This document shows positions 43,490 to 53,120 of a stretch of DNA of 64,000 nt, piece by piece (the first letter of the stretch is position 1; the number at the start of each line of letters is the position of its first letter). The stretch is from Paenibacillus dauci (GTDB lineage Bacteria > Bacillota > Bacilli > Paenibacillales > Paenibacillaceae), in the NCBI RefSeq assembly GCF_000971985.1, contig NZ_LAQQ01000001.1:434001-498000 (forward strand), given 5' to 3'. The position numbers were made by a program, and so were the translations under genes. The notes beneath the pieces were generated by a model that did no database searches, was not told the DNA's origin, and saw nothing but the letters and a program-made list of their open reading frames with translations.

Positions 43490-44920
43490 TTACTGCTGCG
43501 CTTCACGGTAGACATCCATATATTCTCTGGCAGAAGTCTGCCAGCTGTAATCTCCACCCATCGCATTTTTCATAACCTGCTTCCAATGCTTAGGCTGATG
43601 ATAAAAGGAAAGCGCACGACGGATCGTATATAGCATATCATGTGCATTATAGGAATTGAAAGTAAAACCTGTACCTTCTCCTGTTATTTCATTATAAGAA
43701 TGCACCGTATCATTCAATCCACCGGTTTCACGTACGATTGGAATACTGCCATAACGCAGAGCGAGCAGCTGGCTGATGCCGCATGGTTCGAATTTGGATG
43801 GCATCAGGAACATGTCGCTACCTGCATACATTCGGCGTGCCACTCCTTCACTGAAGCGGATTTCCGCTCCCAGATTACTTGGATGGCGATACACCGCTTC
43901 ACGGAACCAGTCTTCATAAGCCGACTCTCCTGTACCCAGAAGTACAAACTGCACATTATCATAATATAACAGTTCATCCAGTACGCGGGTAATGAGATCC
44001 AGCCCTTTGGATTCAACCAGACGAGTGACCATGGAAATAACCGGTATCTTCGGATCAACCGGAAGACCGAGTTCTTCCTGCAATGCCTTTTTATTTTCCA
44101 GTCGTTTGCTGGTACCGCTGCGGTAATGGGAAGACAAATAAGGATCAGTAGCGGGATTATAGCTTTTGGTATCTATGCCATTTACAATACCACGCAGCTT
44201 GCCACCCAGTGAGCGAAGCAGACCATCCAGACCATAACCGTAGTATGGCATTTTGATCTCTTCCGCATATGTAGGGCTTACTGTAGTTACCCTGTCAGCA
44301 AATACAATGCCTGCCTTCATGTAACTTACATTGCCGTAATATTCTACTCCTTCAGCATGGAAATAACGATCATCCAGACCAAACAGGGACCATAATACGG
44401 AGTATGGGAATGTTCCCTGGTAAAGCAGATTATGAATAGTAAATACAGTACGTATATTCGAGTAGAAAGGAACCGATTGATATTGGGCTTTGAGCAGCAG
44501 CGGGATCATGCCTGTGTGCCAGTCATGCGAATGAATAATATCAGGCTGGAAATCGATGGCCGGCAGAATATCCAGAACCGCTCTACTAAAGAAAGCAAAC
44601 CGTTCTGCATCATCTCCATAGCCATATACACCGTCACGTCCGAAATAATATTCATTGTCCAGCAGATAGAAGGTGATTCCATCCTGCTTGAACTGCTTGA
44701 TGCCGCAGTACTGACTGCGCCAGCCAATTTGTACCTGAATCACAGTTACCAGTGTGGCCTGGTTACGTACGGATTCACTGATACTTTTGTAATTGGGCAT
44801 CACAACGCGGACATCGCATTTTTCCTTTTTTAGAGCTGTAGGCAGAGCTCCAATAACATCAGCCAGACCTCCTGTTTTGATAAAAGGGTTGGCCTCGGCT
44901 GCTGCAAATAAAATATTCAT
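43490..44920 (-). CDS. glgA: Glycogen synthase GlgA
   Basis: A 476-residue GT5 ADP-glucose glucosyltransferase. The N-terminal KTGGLADV loop (Lys15) binds ADP-glucose, HSHDWHTG and GIVNGIDT follow, and the late PSKFEPCGISQLLALRYGSIPIVRETGGL motif holds the catalytic Glu. Length and motifs are normal. It elongates alpha-1,4-glucan in the cytoplasm. It is 73 bases downstream of glgB in the same operon. Confidence 0.96.
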   Translation of the reverse strand: MNILFAAAEANPFIKTGGLADVIGALPTALKKEKCDVRVVMPNYKSISESVRNQATLVTVIQVQIGWRSQYCGIKQFKQDGITFYLLDNEYYFGRDGVYGYGDDAERFAFFSRAVLDILPAIDFQPDIIHSHDWHTGMIPLLLKAQYQSVPFYSNIRTVFTIHNLLYQGTFPYSVLWSLFGLDDRYFHAEGVEYYGNVSYMKAGIVFADRVTTVSPTYAEEIKMPYYGYGLDGLLRSLGGKLRGIVNGIDTKSYNPATDPYLSSHYRSGTSKRLENKKALQEELGLPVDPKIPVISMVTRLVESKGLDLITRVLDELLYYDNVQFVLLGTGESAYEDWFREAVYRHPSNLGAEIRFSEGVARRMYAGSDMFLMPSKFEPCGISQLLALRYGSIPIVRETGGLNDTVHSYNEITGEGTGFTFNSYNAHDMLYTIRRALSFYHQPKHWKQVMKNAMGGDYSWQTSAREYMDVYREAQQ

Positions 44921-44993
44921 CCTTATATCCTCCCTAACTTAAATTGGTCTGTATGGTAAATCAGTATAGTAGAGCGGGAATAATACGGAATAA

Positions 44994-46913
44994 TCAGACC
45001 TTTTTGCGTCTGGCAGTACTCCGTTTGATGATAATTGCACTAAGTGGCGGCAGATTCAGCATAATACTGTTCTCCTGGCCATTCCACTCGATTTTCTCCG
45101 AGGGAGCTGTCTGGATCGTTCTACCACCTGTTCCCCCGAATCTGGGTTCATCACTGTTCCATATTTCCGTATAGGTTCCGGATTTGGGAACGCCTATACG
45201 ATAATTGACACGTGGTACCGGCTGGAAGTTGATAGCAATCAGCAGCGTGTCCGAAGGTTTTTTGCCTTTGCGCATATAGGTAATCACACTATTTTGCGCA
45301 TCATCTGCATTCAACCACTCATACCCTTCCCAGTCGTGATCACGTTCCCAAAGTGCAGGTGAATTCAGATACAACTGATTAAGCTCGCGGGTATAATTTT
45401 GTGCTTTTTGATGCATTTCATAATCCAGCAGCAGCCAATCCAGCTGATCCTGATCTTTCCACTCGATAAACTGACCGAATTCACCGCCCATAAACAGCAG
45501 CTTTTTGCCAGGATGCGTCATCTGATAAGCGAGCAGCAGGCGAAGACCGGCAAATTTTTGTTCATAGGTACCCGGCATTTTGTCCAGAAGCGACTTTTTG
45601 CCGTGAACCACTTCGTCATGCGATAACGGCAGTGTAAAATTCTCCGAATAACCATAGACGAGCGGGAAAGTTAGCCGATTATGCTTGGAAGGTCTGGCTT
45701 CAAACGAAGCTTCTACATAGTCCAGCGTATCATTCATCCAGCCCATATTCCATTTATAGTTAAATCCAAGACCATTTTCATGTGCAGGCTTGGTTACGCC
45801 TGGCCATGCGCTTGATTCTTCCGCCATCATGAGTGCATACGGATGATACTGGAAAATCGTCTTGTTCAGCTGCTGTAAAAAGGAGATCGCCTCCAGATTT
45901 TCTACACCGCCGTGCTGATTGGGCTTCCAGCCTCCGCCTTCGCGTTCAAAATCAAGCCGGATCATACTGGTCACTGCATCTACCCGCAATCCGTCAAAAT
46001 GATATACGTCCATCCAGTATAGCGCACTGGAGATCAAGAAGCTGCGAACCTCCGGTTTACCAAAGTCAAAGGATAATGTCCCCCATCCATGCTTTTCTGC
46101 CCGGTCGGGATCGGCATATTCATACAGAGGTGTACCATCAAACCTACGCAGACCATGTGCATCCTTGGTAAAATGTCCCGGTACCCAGTCCAGCAGTACG
46201 CCGATCCCAGCCTGATGACAGATGTCCACAAAATACATCAACTCCTGCGGTGTACCAAAACGGCTGGTTGGCGCAAAGTATCCTGTACTCTGATATCCCC
46301 AGGATAGATCATAAGGATGCTCGGTAAGCGGCATGAGCTCTACATGTGTATATCCCATATCCACCAGATAAGGTACCAGCAGTTCGGCCAGCTCTGTATA
46401 GCTGTACAGACTGCCATCTTCTTTTTGACGCCATGTGCCAAAATGCATTTCGTAAATATTAAGCGGCCGCTGATAAGGAAGGCGACGTTTGCGTTTCCAG
46501 GCAGCGTCTTTCCATTTGTAGCCTTCGAGCGACTTGACGACCGAAGCTGTAGCCGGACGCACTTCGGCATGAACTGCATAAGGATCCGCTTTGAAGAAGA
46601 CTTCGCCGCTTGGTGAAGTGATGACGTATTTGTATATAGTTCCCTCGGAGATCCCGGAGACAAATCCGCTCCATACCCCCGATTGATCCAACTTATGTAA
46701 AGGATATTCCTCGGCATTCCAGTTATTCCAGTCCCCTGCCACATTCACCTGCTGAGCATGAGGAGCCCATACTGTAAATCTCACACCTTCCTGCCCTTCT
46801 TCGGATGTTAAATGAGAGCCAAATTGACGATACGTATGATAGTTGGTCCCCTCATGAAAAAGGTAAATTTCTTCTGCAGTAGGTAATTTATATTCCGTAT
46901 ATTTTTGTACCAA
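44994..46913 (-). CDS. glgB: 1,4-alpha-glucan branching enzyme GlgB
   Basis: A 639-residue GH13 enzyme. The N-terminal CBM48 domain has VRFTVWAPHAQQVNVAGDWNNW. Catalytic residues are Asp312 (GLRVDAVTSMI) and Glu365 (MAEESSAWP), with a late LSHDEVVHGKKSL. It introduces alpha-1,6 branches into glycogen. The start is a TTG after GGAGGTGAT with seven-base spacing; the frame's upstream ATG has no site. glgA follows 73 bases later. It is divergent from glgC, with a good extended -10 promoter between them. Confidence 0.95.
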   Translation of the reverse strand: MVQKYTEYKLPTAEEIYLFHEGTNYHTYRQFGSHLTSEEGQEGVRFTVWAPHAQQVNVAGDWNNWNAEEYPLHKLDQSGVWSGFVSGISEGTIYKYVITSPSGEVFFKADPYAVHAEVRPATASVVKSLEGYKWKDAAWKRKRRLPYQRPLNIYEMHFGTWRQKEDGSLYSYTELAELLVPYLVDMGYTHVELMPLTEHPYDLSWGYQSTGYFAPTSRFGTPQELMYFVDICHQAGIGVLLDWVPGHFTKDAHGLRRFDGTPLYEYADPDRAEKHGWGTLSFDFGKPEVRSFLISSALYWMDVYHFDGLRVDAVTSMIRLDFEREGGGWKPNQHGGVENLEAISFLQQLNKTIFQYHPYALMMAEESSAWPGVTKPAHENGLGFNYKWNMGWMNDTLDYVEASFEARPSKHNRLTFPLVYGYSENFTLPLSHDEVVHGKKSLLDKMPGTYEQKFAGLRLLLAYQMTHPGKKLLFMGGEFGQFIEWKDQDQLDWLLLDYEMHQKAQNYTRELNQLYLNSPALWERDHDWEGYEWLNADDAQNSVITYMRKGKKPSDTLLIAINFQPVPRVNYRIGVPKSGTYTEIWNSDEPRFGGTGGRTIQTAPSEKIEWNGQENSIMLNLPPLSAIIIKRSTARRKKV

Positions 46914-46994
46914 AATATCACCTCCACTAGTAGTAAACACCGCCGAAGCTTGCTGCCGACAAGGCTATAAGCTTTTAACCTTGATTATTACCCC

Positions 46995-47024
46995 ATTTTA
47001 GCATGATTGAAAATAGGCAGTCAC
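46995..47024 (-). promoter_or_regulatory. Promoter of glgBA
   Basis: GTGACT and TAAAAT are 18 bases apart on the minus strand, with an extended TGC before the -10 box. The leader is about 80 bases. Confidence 0.5.
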
Positions 47025-47184
47025 TGTAAATTATGTTTCTTCATCTTATGGCCCAAAACAGGGGAACAGAATTTCGGCGTTGATAATATTTTACAATCCT
47101 GTTGTTTCAAGGGCTATCCCGCAGGTTTATAAAACTAATACATTGTCAACTGAGCGTTGTCATGAAAATGGGAGGGAAAACGAC

Positions 47185-48396
47185 ATGAAAAATACAAATA
47201 AAGAATGCGTCGCTATGTTGCTGGCCGGAGGTGAAGGACGTAGGTTAGCACCTCTAACGTCCATTGTTGCGAAGCCTGCCGTACCATTCGGCGGAGACTA
47301 CAAAATTATCGATTTTCCTCTTAGCAACTGTGTGAATTCCGGAATTGATACCGTGGGTGTACTGACTCAATATGAAGCGGAATCGTTGCACGATCATATT
47401 GGTCAAGGAGATTCCTGGTCCACAGATGCAATAAAAATGAACATTACCCTGCTGTCTTCTGAGACAACAGGCGAATATATGGGCACAGCGGATGCCATTT
47501 ACAAAAACTTGGAATATATTGATGCCTTGAATCCGGAAAATGTTCTGGTTCTATCCGGCGATCATATTTACCATATGGACTACACTGAAATGCTGCAGTC
47601 CCACAAAGATAATAATGCCAAAGCAACCATCTCCGTGGTGGAAGTACCATGGGAAGAAGCGAGCCGCTTTGGTGTAATGAGCGTGGACGACAGCATGATG
47701 ATTACCAAATTCTCCGAGAAACCGGCTGATCCGGAAAGTAACCTGGCTTCCATGGGAATCTATGTGTTTGATTGGCAGTACCTGAGACAGCATCTTGTTG
47801 CAGATGCTGCCAAAGCGAACTCCAATCATGACTTTGGTAAAGATATCATTCCACAAATGCTGGCAGACGGCGAGAAAGTGGTTGCTTACGAATTCCTCGG
47901 CTATTGGAGAGATGTAGGTACAATCAACAGCCTATGGGAAGCTCATATGGATATCCTGGAGCACAGCAAGCAGTTTGAACTGAAAAGAACAGACTGGCCG
48001 ATGTTCTCAGCTGATCTGGAGATCACTCCTGATGTTCAAAATGCTGACGCCCCTGATTGCTCCATGATCAGCAGTAAAGCGGTTCTGGAAGGTGATGTAC
48101 AGCGTTCAGTGGTATTTAACGACTCTACGATCAGCAAACAAGCTAAAGTTATCGAGAGTGTTATCATGCCAGGTGCATTTATTGGCAAAAATGCTCATAT
48201 CGAATATGCGATTATCGCCGAAGGTGCAGTAATCAAAGATAACGCAATTGTTCAGGGGACTAAGGACGAGATCAAAGTAGTTGCTCCTTACGAAACAGTA
48301 TATGCAAAACCATCTGTCCGTACCCAGCCTGCTATGTTGCTCAAAGAAGTATACGACAAATCCGGACGCGTACGTGCTGGCGGTATTTCTTCTTAA
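47185..48396 (+). CDS. glgC: Glucose-1-phosphate adenylyltransferase GlgC
   Basis: A 403-residue ADP-glucose pyrophosphorylase. The N-terminal AMLLAGGEGRRLAPLT loop, KPAVPFGG, and the GTADAIYKNL and LSGDHIYHMDY motifs belong to the nucleotidyltransferase domain. The last third is a left-handed beta-helix. It makes ADP-glucose for GlgA, the first committed step of glycogen synthesis. The Met chosen here follows GGGAGGG; an upstream ATG in frame has no site. Many Bacillus operons also have glgD, which is absent here, so GlgC likely acts as a homomer. It is divergent from glgBA and ends in a strong terminator. Confidence 0.95.
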   Translation: MKNTNKECVAMLLAGGEGRRLAPLTSIVAKPAVPFGGDYKIIDFPLSNCVNSGIDTVGVLTQYEAESLHDHIGQGDSWSTDAIKMNITLLSSETTGEYMGTADAIYKNLEYIDALNPENVLVLSGDHIYHMDYTEMLQSHKDNNAKATISVVEVPWEEASRFGVMSVDDSMMITKFSEKPADPESNLASMGIYVFDWQYLRQHLVADAAKANSNHDFGKDIIPQMLADGEKVVAYEFLGYWRDVGTINSLWEAHMDILEHSKQFELKRTDWPMFSADLEITPDVQNADAPDCSMISSKAVLEGDVQRSVVFNDSTISKQAKVIESVIMPGAFIGKNAHIEYAIIAEGAVIKDNAIVQGTKDEIKVVAPYETVYAKPSVRTQPAMLLKEVYDKSGRVRAGGISS

Positions 48397-48441
48397 TAGC
48401 TGACATCTACTCATACAACAACACTGAACGAAATATAAAGC

Positions 48442-48472
48442 AAAAAGGCGGAGCATATGCTCCGCCTTTTTT
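48442..48472 (+). terminator. Intrinsic terminator of glgC
   Basis: A near-perfect hairpin with arms AAAAAGGCGGAGCAT and ATGCTCCGCCTTTTT, about 45 bases past the glgC stop. Confidence 0.93.
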
Positions 48473-48618
48473 GTATGCTATGTGCAAGGTATACAAACCG
48501 TTTATAACTTTCTCAAGTGGATGTATAGAGTACATTATAATAATCTATTCTATCCTCATACTCCATTTTGTTCTTTACCCTAGAATGTATACATGTTCTG
48601 TACGATCTAATCCTGTCG

Positions 48619-49689
48619 TTATAATATCTCGGCAAGACGACTCGTATGCCATTCTTCTTCCAGCATACTCATCTCACATAGATTATAATATTGATTGTTT
48701 TGATACAATGCATCACGCATCAAGCCATCCTGCTGAAATCCAATCGATTTATACAAGGATTTGGCCTGCGTATTATAATCCAGTACTCCCAGCGTTATAC
48801 GATGCATCCCCAGGGTATCAAATCCGATTCTCAGCGCTTCCTGGATCATCTGGCGACCATACCCTTTTCCTCTTGCTTCATGATCTCCTACCAGTACACG
48901 GGATAGACGAGCTGAACGATGTTCCCGATCCATACGGGTCAACGCAATATGTCCCACTGCCCGATTGCTGGTGCGGTCGACAGCTGTATAGATCAGTCGA
49001 TCTGAATGCAGCGGATGATTAGCATCCTGCAGATAAGCATCCAAATCAGCTATGTCCAGCGGATAATGCCACTGCGGACCACTCCACTGCATCAGAAATT
49101 CGGCATCCCCTGACCATTGTATCAACTGTTCATAATCATTAGCTGTAAAATACTGCAGCCGAATCTCATGATTACGGGCAGGCGGCAGCTTCTCATACAA
49201 ATTGGCCAGCTTACCGCTAACGTTATGCGTGCCCATATAGCGAAAATTATGTTGCTGATAAAATCGGTTCAATGGCAGTAGGTCAGCCATGCAATCCAGA
49301 CGCAGCCCTTTACTTCCCTGACGCTCTGCATACTGCTCCGCCCATTTCAACATCGCAGGTCCAAGTCCAATAGAACGGAAGCGTGAAGATACAGTCAATC
49401 GGTGCAAATACACATATTGTTCATCGTTTAGATGCTGCCAGTAATCGGCATCTCCCCTTTGCAGGGTAAACATGCCTGCAGGCTCTCCTGCCACTTCCGC
49501 AATATAGACTTCACGCTCTACAAAATAGCTGTGAATCAGCTTTGTTGTAAACTGTTCTCTTCTCCACTGCCCAATCCCTTTTGCTTCCATCCAGTCTGCT
49601 GCTTCGATCAGAAAATGTCTAACACGTTCCTGCTCATCCAGCTCTGCTCTGCGAATATGGATAGCTTCTCTGATTGCTGACAGATTCAT
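48619..49689 (-). CDS. Two-domain (tandem) GNAT acetyltransferase
   Basis: A protein of 356 residues made of two complete GNAT domains. The first covers about residues 10-165, with the loop VSSRFRSIGLGPAMLKWAEQ. The second covers about 175-345 and is RimJ/RimL-like (GDHEARGKGYGRQMIQEAL, YNTQAKSLYKSIGFQQDG). The fusion could act on two acceptors or form a pseudo-dimer. Two ATG codons are adjacent; the second has better spacing from GGGAGG and is used here. It lies 14 bases after the sensor kinase stop, so it is the last gene of a five-gene operon. Confidence 0.85.
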   Translation of the reverse strand: MNLSAIREAIHIRRAELDEQERVRHFLIEAADWMEAKGIGQWRREQFTTKLIHSYFVEREVYIAEVAGEPAGMFTLQRGDADYWQHLNDEQYVYLHRLTVSSRFRSIGLGPAMLKWAEQYAERQGSKGLRLDCMADLLPLNRFYQQHNFRYMGTHNVSGKLANLYEKLPPARNHEIRLQYFTANDYEQLIQWSGDAEFLMQWSGPQWHYPLDIADLDAYLQDANHPLHSDRLIYTAVDRTSNRAVGHIALTRMDREHRSARLSRVLVGDHEARGKGYGRQMIQEALRIGFDTLGMHRITLGVLDYNTQAKSLYKSIGFQQDGLMRDALYQNNQYYNLCEMSMLEEEWHTSRLAEIL

Positions 49690-49706
49690 CATTCCGCCTC
49701 CCTGTA

Positions 49707-51092
49707 TTATGTCAAAGGTCCGGATTGCTGCGTATGATCCAGCAACGGGAGATCCACACTGACCGTTGTTCCTTGATCGAGTTCACTTTCGATATGCATT
49801 TCGCCCTGGTGCAGCTTGACGATCTGCTGGGTAATAGCCAGTCCCAGTCCAGTTCCTCCCTGATTCGGATTCACCTGGAAAAATCGGTCTTTTACTTTTT
49901 CCATAAATTCCGGACTGATTCCGATTCCGGGATCCTTGACTGAAATACGTACCTTATCAGGTGCTATTTCAGTAATCATCAGAGCAATAATAGATCCATC
50001 TGGTGAGAATTTGATCGCATTATCAACCAGATTCAGGAAGACCTGTTTTAGGCGGTTGCCATCGGCATAAACAAGAAATGGACGTTCACCCGGCTGCAGG
50101 CTCAGACTGATATGTTTTTGCTCGGCTTTGGCCCATACATTCAGCATGGTCTCCTGCAGCAGTTCTTTCATATTGACTTCGCCCATTACCAGCTTCATTT
50201 GATTTTGCTGCAGCTTGGAGAAGTCCAACATTTCTTCGACGAGTCCAATCAGACGGTCGGTCTCTTTGGAGATGATACTCATTCCGAGCTTGGTCTCTTC
50301 CGGATCGAATCCGCCGGAAACCAGGGTCTCGCTCCAACCTTTGATTCCTGTTAGCGGAGTACGAAGTTCATGAGAAATCGAAGATATGAAATCATCTTTC
50401 ACCTGATTACTTTGTACAATCTCATCTGCCATATAATTCAGCGTAGACGCCAGGTCACCGATTTCGTGGGGATAATTCCCCTTGATCCTGACATTAAAGT
50501 CTCCCTTCGCCATCAGGGTAGACACATTGATAATATTATTGATTGGTTTAACAATCGAATTGGCCAGACCCACACTGACAATCAGTACGATGATCAATAT
50601 GATAATGCCGATACCTGTAGATACAAGCGTGATGTATAACAGCTTTTGATTGACCAGCTCCAGGGAAGTCACATAACGAACCAGATAGGACTTGTCTCCA
50701 TTAATCTGAATCATCCGCGTGACTGCCATCACATCTTCACCGGTTCCGGCCTGTTTGCCAATCCAGCGGCCTGTAGAGCCTGTCAATGCCTGTGGAATAT
50801 CACCGGTCTGAATCGGCTTGTCCAGACGGAACGGCGTAGAGTTCTGGATTACATTCCCTTTGAGATCCAGCACCTGCACTTCGGCTTTGTCCAGTGTATA
50901 GGTAGAGATCAGATCCCTGGAATTGGTCGGTGCACTCGTATTATCAAAAGAAGACTGCAAGTAGTTAGAGATCCCATCGTAATAATACGTACGAATAGCG
51001 AACAAAAATACCATTTCGACCAGAAGAATCGTCAGAAAGACGACTAGAAAATAATGCAGAACAATCTGCCGGGTCATCCCCTTTTTAATCAT
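49707..51092 (-). CDS. Sensor histidine kinase with HAMP domain
   Basis: A 461-residue membrane kinase: helix at about residues 12-33, a small extracytoplasmic sensor domain (about 115 residues), and a second helix at 153-177. HAMP follows, then HisKA with His241 (SSISHELRTPLTG) and an ATPase domain with NLVDNAIKFSPDG, DPGIGI and GGTGLGLAI. Its ATG overlaps the response regulator stop in TAATG. The surrounding operon places an extracytoplasmic lipoprotein and an ABC ATPase upstream, which could feed a cell-envelope signal to this sensor. The signal is unknown. Confidence 0.91.
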   Translation of the reverse strand: MIKKGMTRQIVLHYFLVVFLTILLVEMVFLFAIRTYYYDGISNYLQSSFDNTSAPTNSRDLISTYTLDKAEVQVLDLKGNVIQNSTPFRLDKPIQTGDIPQALTGSTGRWIGKQAGTGEDVMAVTRMIQINGDKSYLVRYVTSLELVNQKLLYITLVSTGIGIIILIIVLIVSVGLANSIVKPINNIINVSTLMAKGDFNVRIKGNYPHEIGDLASTLNYMADEIVQSNQVKDDFISSISHELRTPLTGIKGWSETLVSGGFDPEETKLGMSIISKETDRLIGLVEEMLDFSKLQQNQMKLVMGEVNMKELLQETMLNVWAKAEQKHISLSLQPGERPFLVYADGNRLKQVFLNLVDNAIKFSPDGSIIALMITEIAPDKVRISVKDPGIGISPEFMEKVKDRFFQVNPNQGGTGLGLAITQQIVKLHQGEMHIESELDQGTTVSVDLPLLDHTQQSGPLT

Positions 51093-51790
51093 TATGACTC
51101 CCGGCCTCTCCATTTATAACCATGTCCCCATACTGTCTGCAAAAATTCAGGCTCGGACGGATTGTTTTCGATTTTCTGGCGAAGTCGTCTGATGTTTACA
51201 TCGACAATTTTGGGGTCACCCATATAGTCTTTGCCCCATACATGATCCAGCAGCAGATCACGGCTTAGTGGCGTATTTTCTTTTTCGAGGAAGAACTGAA
51301 CCAGTGAGAATTCGGTTGGTGTCAGCTCGATCATTTTGCCGTTTTTCTTGAATTGCTTGGAGATCAGATCCAGAGTAAACGGACCCGATTCAAAAGACAC
51401 CTTGGTATCCGATTCACGTTGTACATTGACACGGCGCAGCAAAGACTGAATACGTGCGATCAGTTCGGTTGGGCTGAACGGCTTGCTTACATGATCATCT
51501 GCTCCGACTGACAATGCATATACTTTATCCTGCTCTTGTACTTTGGCTGTCAGAAAAATAATACCAATTCGTTCATTCTTCTCACGAATCCGGCGGCATA
51601 CCTCAAATCCATCAATACCCGGCACCATAACATCCAGCAGTGCGATATCGATATCAGGCACGGTCTCCAGCATATGCAGCGCCTGCTCCCCGTTCTCAGT
51701 TTCCAGTACTTCAAATCCATTACGTTTCAGGTTAATAATAATAAAACTGCGGATAGACTCTTCGTCTTCCATAATTAGCACTTTGCTCAT
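51092..51790 (-). CDS. OmpR/PhoB-type response regulator
   Basis: A 232-residue regulator. The receiver domain carries Asp9, phosphoacceptor Asp53 (LLDVMVPG), Thr in FLTAKV and Lys in VSKPF. It is joined to a winged-helix domain with LTPTEFSLVQFFLEKENTPLSRDLLLDHVWG and VDVNIRRLRQKIE. It is translationally coupled to the sensor kinase. It follows the FG-GAP-like lipoprotein by 29 bases. The target promoters are unknown; autoregulation of the operon is plausible but not shown. Confidence 0.92.
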   Translation of the reverse strand: MSKVLIMEDEESIRSFIIINLKRNGFEVLETENGEQALHMLETVPDIDIALLDVMVPGIDGFEVCRRIREKNERIGIIFLTAKVQEQDKVYALSVGADDHVSKPFSPTELIARIQSLLRRVNVQRESDTKVSFESGPFTLDLISKQFKKNGKMIELTPTEFSLVQFFLEKENTPLSRDLLLDHVWGKDYMGDPKIVDVNIRRLRQKIENNPSEPEFLQTVWGHGYKWRGRES

Positions 51791-51819
51791 GCAGCTGTTC
51801 CTCCCTGTTTATCCTGCGC

Positions 51820-53070
51820 TTAATTTTGAATAATATTAATTTTTTCATTTTCCCAGAGTGCTATAACCTGTCCTCTGTTTTCGGCGATGATTTCCCAATC
51901 CCCGTTATGATTATTCCATTCATTTTCACTAAAGAACCGGACTTCCGCGACCTTTTCACCGGTATCTTTTAGTACAAATCGAAGATCTTTATCTTTGTTG
52001 GATTTGGTATCCAATGTAATCTTTTGCATCCAGTCGCTAGCAATCTTGATCACAAAACGACCATCTTCATCCCGGTACTGCTGACTAACCAGTTTTTCTA
52101 AAGTTCCGCCACCAGTCCACTGATAATAATTGGTGAACAAAGGAGTTTCGACAGGTGCAATATTTTCCCAACCTGCGGGGATCTCCACCATGCCAATTTC
52201 GAGAATACCATCATTATTAATATCTTCACTGACAATTTGCATGTCTTTCCAGGTCGCCTGACGACTGAGTTGGAATACATCTTCCAACTTGCCATCTCTC
52301 ATAATAAACAAATGCGAGAATCCGGACTTCCCGAGTGCCTGATCCATAATAATACCATTCTGATCGGGAGCCACCTTGCCGGCTACTACATTATAGGCAC
52401 TTACAATATTATTGAGATCAATAGAATCTATTTTTTTGAATCCATTGTCGTACCCATAGACCGTAACAGCCACATAATCCGGATTACTGTTCATCGTCAT
52501 TGTTGTCAGATTATTGATACCGTCCCCATCCATATCAATCGTTTCATAATACGAATAAGGTATATGGTTTTCTTTGGTAAGCTTGCCTTTGTCGTAATCA
52601 TATACATCGAGTGTCTTTTGTGTATTATCATTGCTGGCCGTATCGTTGGAATAACCGACCAGTAGATTACGTCGCCCATCTCCGGTGACATCTGTAATCT
52701 CTACACTCTCCAGCGTAAAACCAGATCCTATGATATCCAGCTGCTTGATCCATGTATCTCCTGACTGCTCGAAGATCATTCCATTAATGCGGCCATTGGT
52801 CGTCTGGTAGAACACAATGGTCTCGCTCGTTCCATCCCCATCCAGATCCACGGTCTGAATCCGGCTGGTATTGCCGTTTTTGGGACTTTGAATACTGGCT
52901 CCCTCAGGCAGTTCCGCACTGATGACGCTGTTCAATGTCTGCTTGTCCGATGGAAGTTCTGGTGTCTGAATCAATGTCTTTGGATCAGACAGCGGGTTAA
53001 AGCTGCAGCCGCTCAGCAAAAATAGCAAGCCGGCTACCGCCAACATCCTGATCCATATCATTCGGTTCAT
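51820..53070 (-). CDS. Lipoprotein with FG-GAP/VCBS-like calcium-type repeats
   Basis: A 416-residue lipoprotein. The signal ends in LLSGC (Cys22). Four DxDxDG-like loops lie among beta strands: VDLDGDGTSE, TDVTGDGRRN, IDMDGDGINN and EDINNDGILE. The pattern is that of VCBS/FG-GAP beta-propeller repeats that hold calcium. A C-terminal domain of about 90 residues is different. The ATG is chosen over a GTG nine bases upstream. It sits between an ABC ATPase and a two-component system in one operon, so a surface sensing or structural role for that system is the simplest guess. Confidence 0.8.
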   Translation of the reverse strand: MNRMIWIRMLAVAGLLFLLSGCSFNPLSDPKTLIQTPELPSDKQTLNSVISAELPEGASIQSPKNGNTSRIQTVDLDGDGTSETIVFYQTTNGRINGMIFEQSGDTWIKQLDIIGSGFTLESVEITDVTGDGRRNLLVGYSNDTASNDNTQKTLDVYDYDKGKLTKENHIPYSYYETIDMDGDGINNLTTMTMNSNPDYVAVTVYGYDNGFKKIDSIDLNNIVSAYNVVAGKVAPDQNGIIMDQALGKSGFSHLFIMRDGKLEDVFQLSRQATWKDMQIVSEDINNDGILEIGMVEIPAGWENIAPVETPLFTNYYQWTGGGTLEKLVSQQYRDEDGRFVIKIASDWMQKITLDTKSNKDKDLRFVLKDTGEKVAEVRFFSENEWNNHNGDWEIIAENRGQVIALWENEKINIIQN

Positions 53071-53120
53071 TATTATCACTCTCTTCGTCGGCCTGCTCTA
53101 TTGCTTGCAGGCCATTTTGG

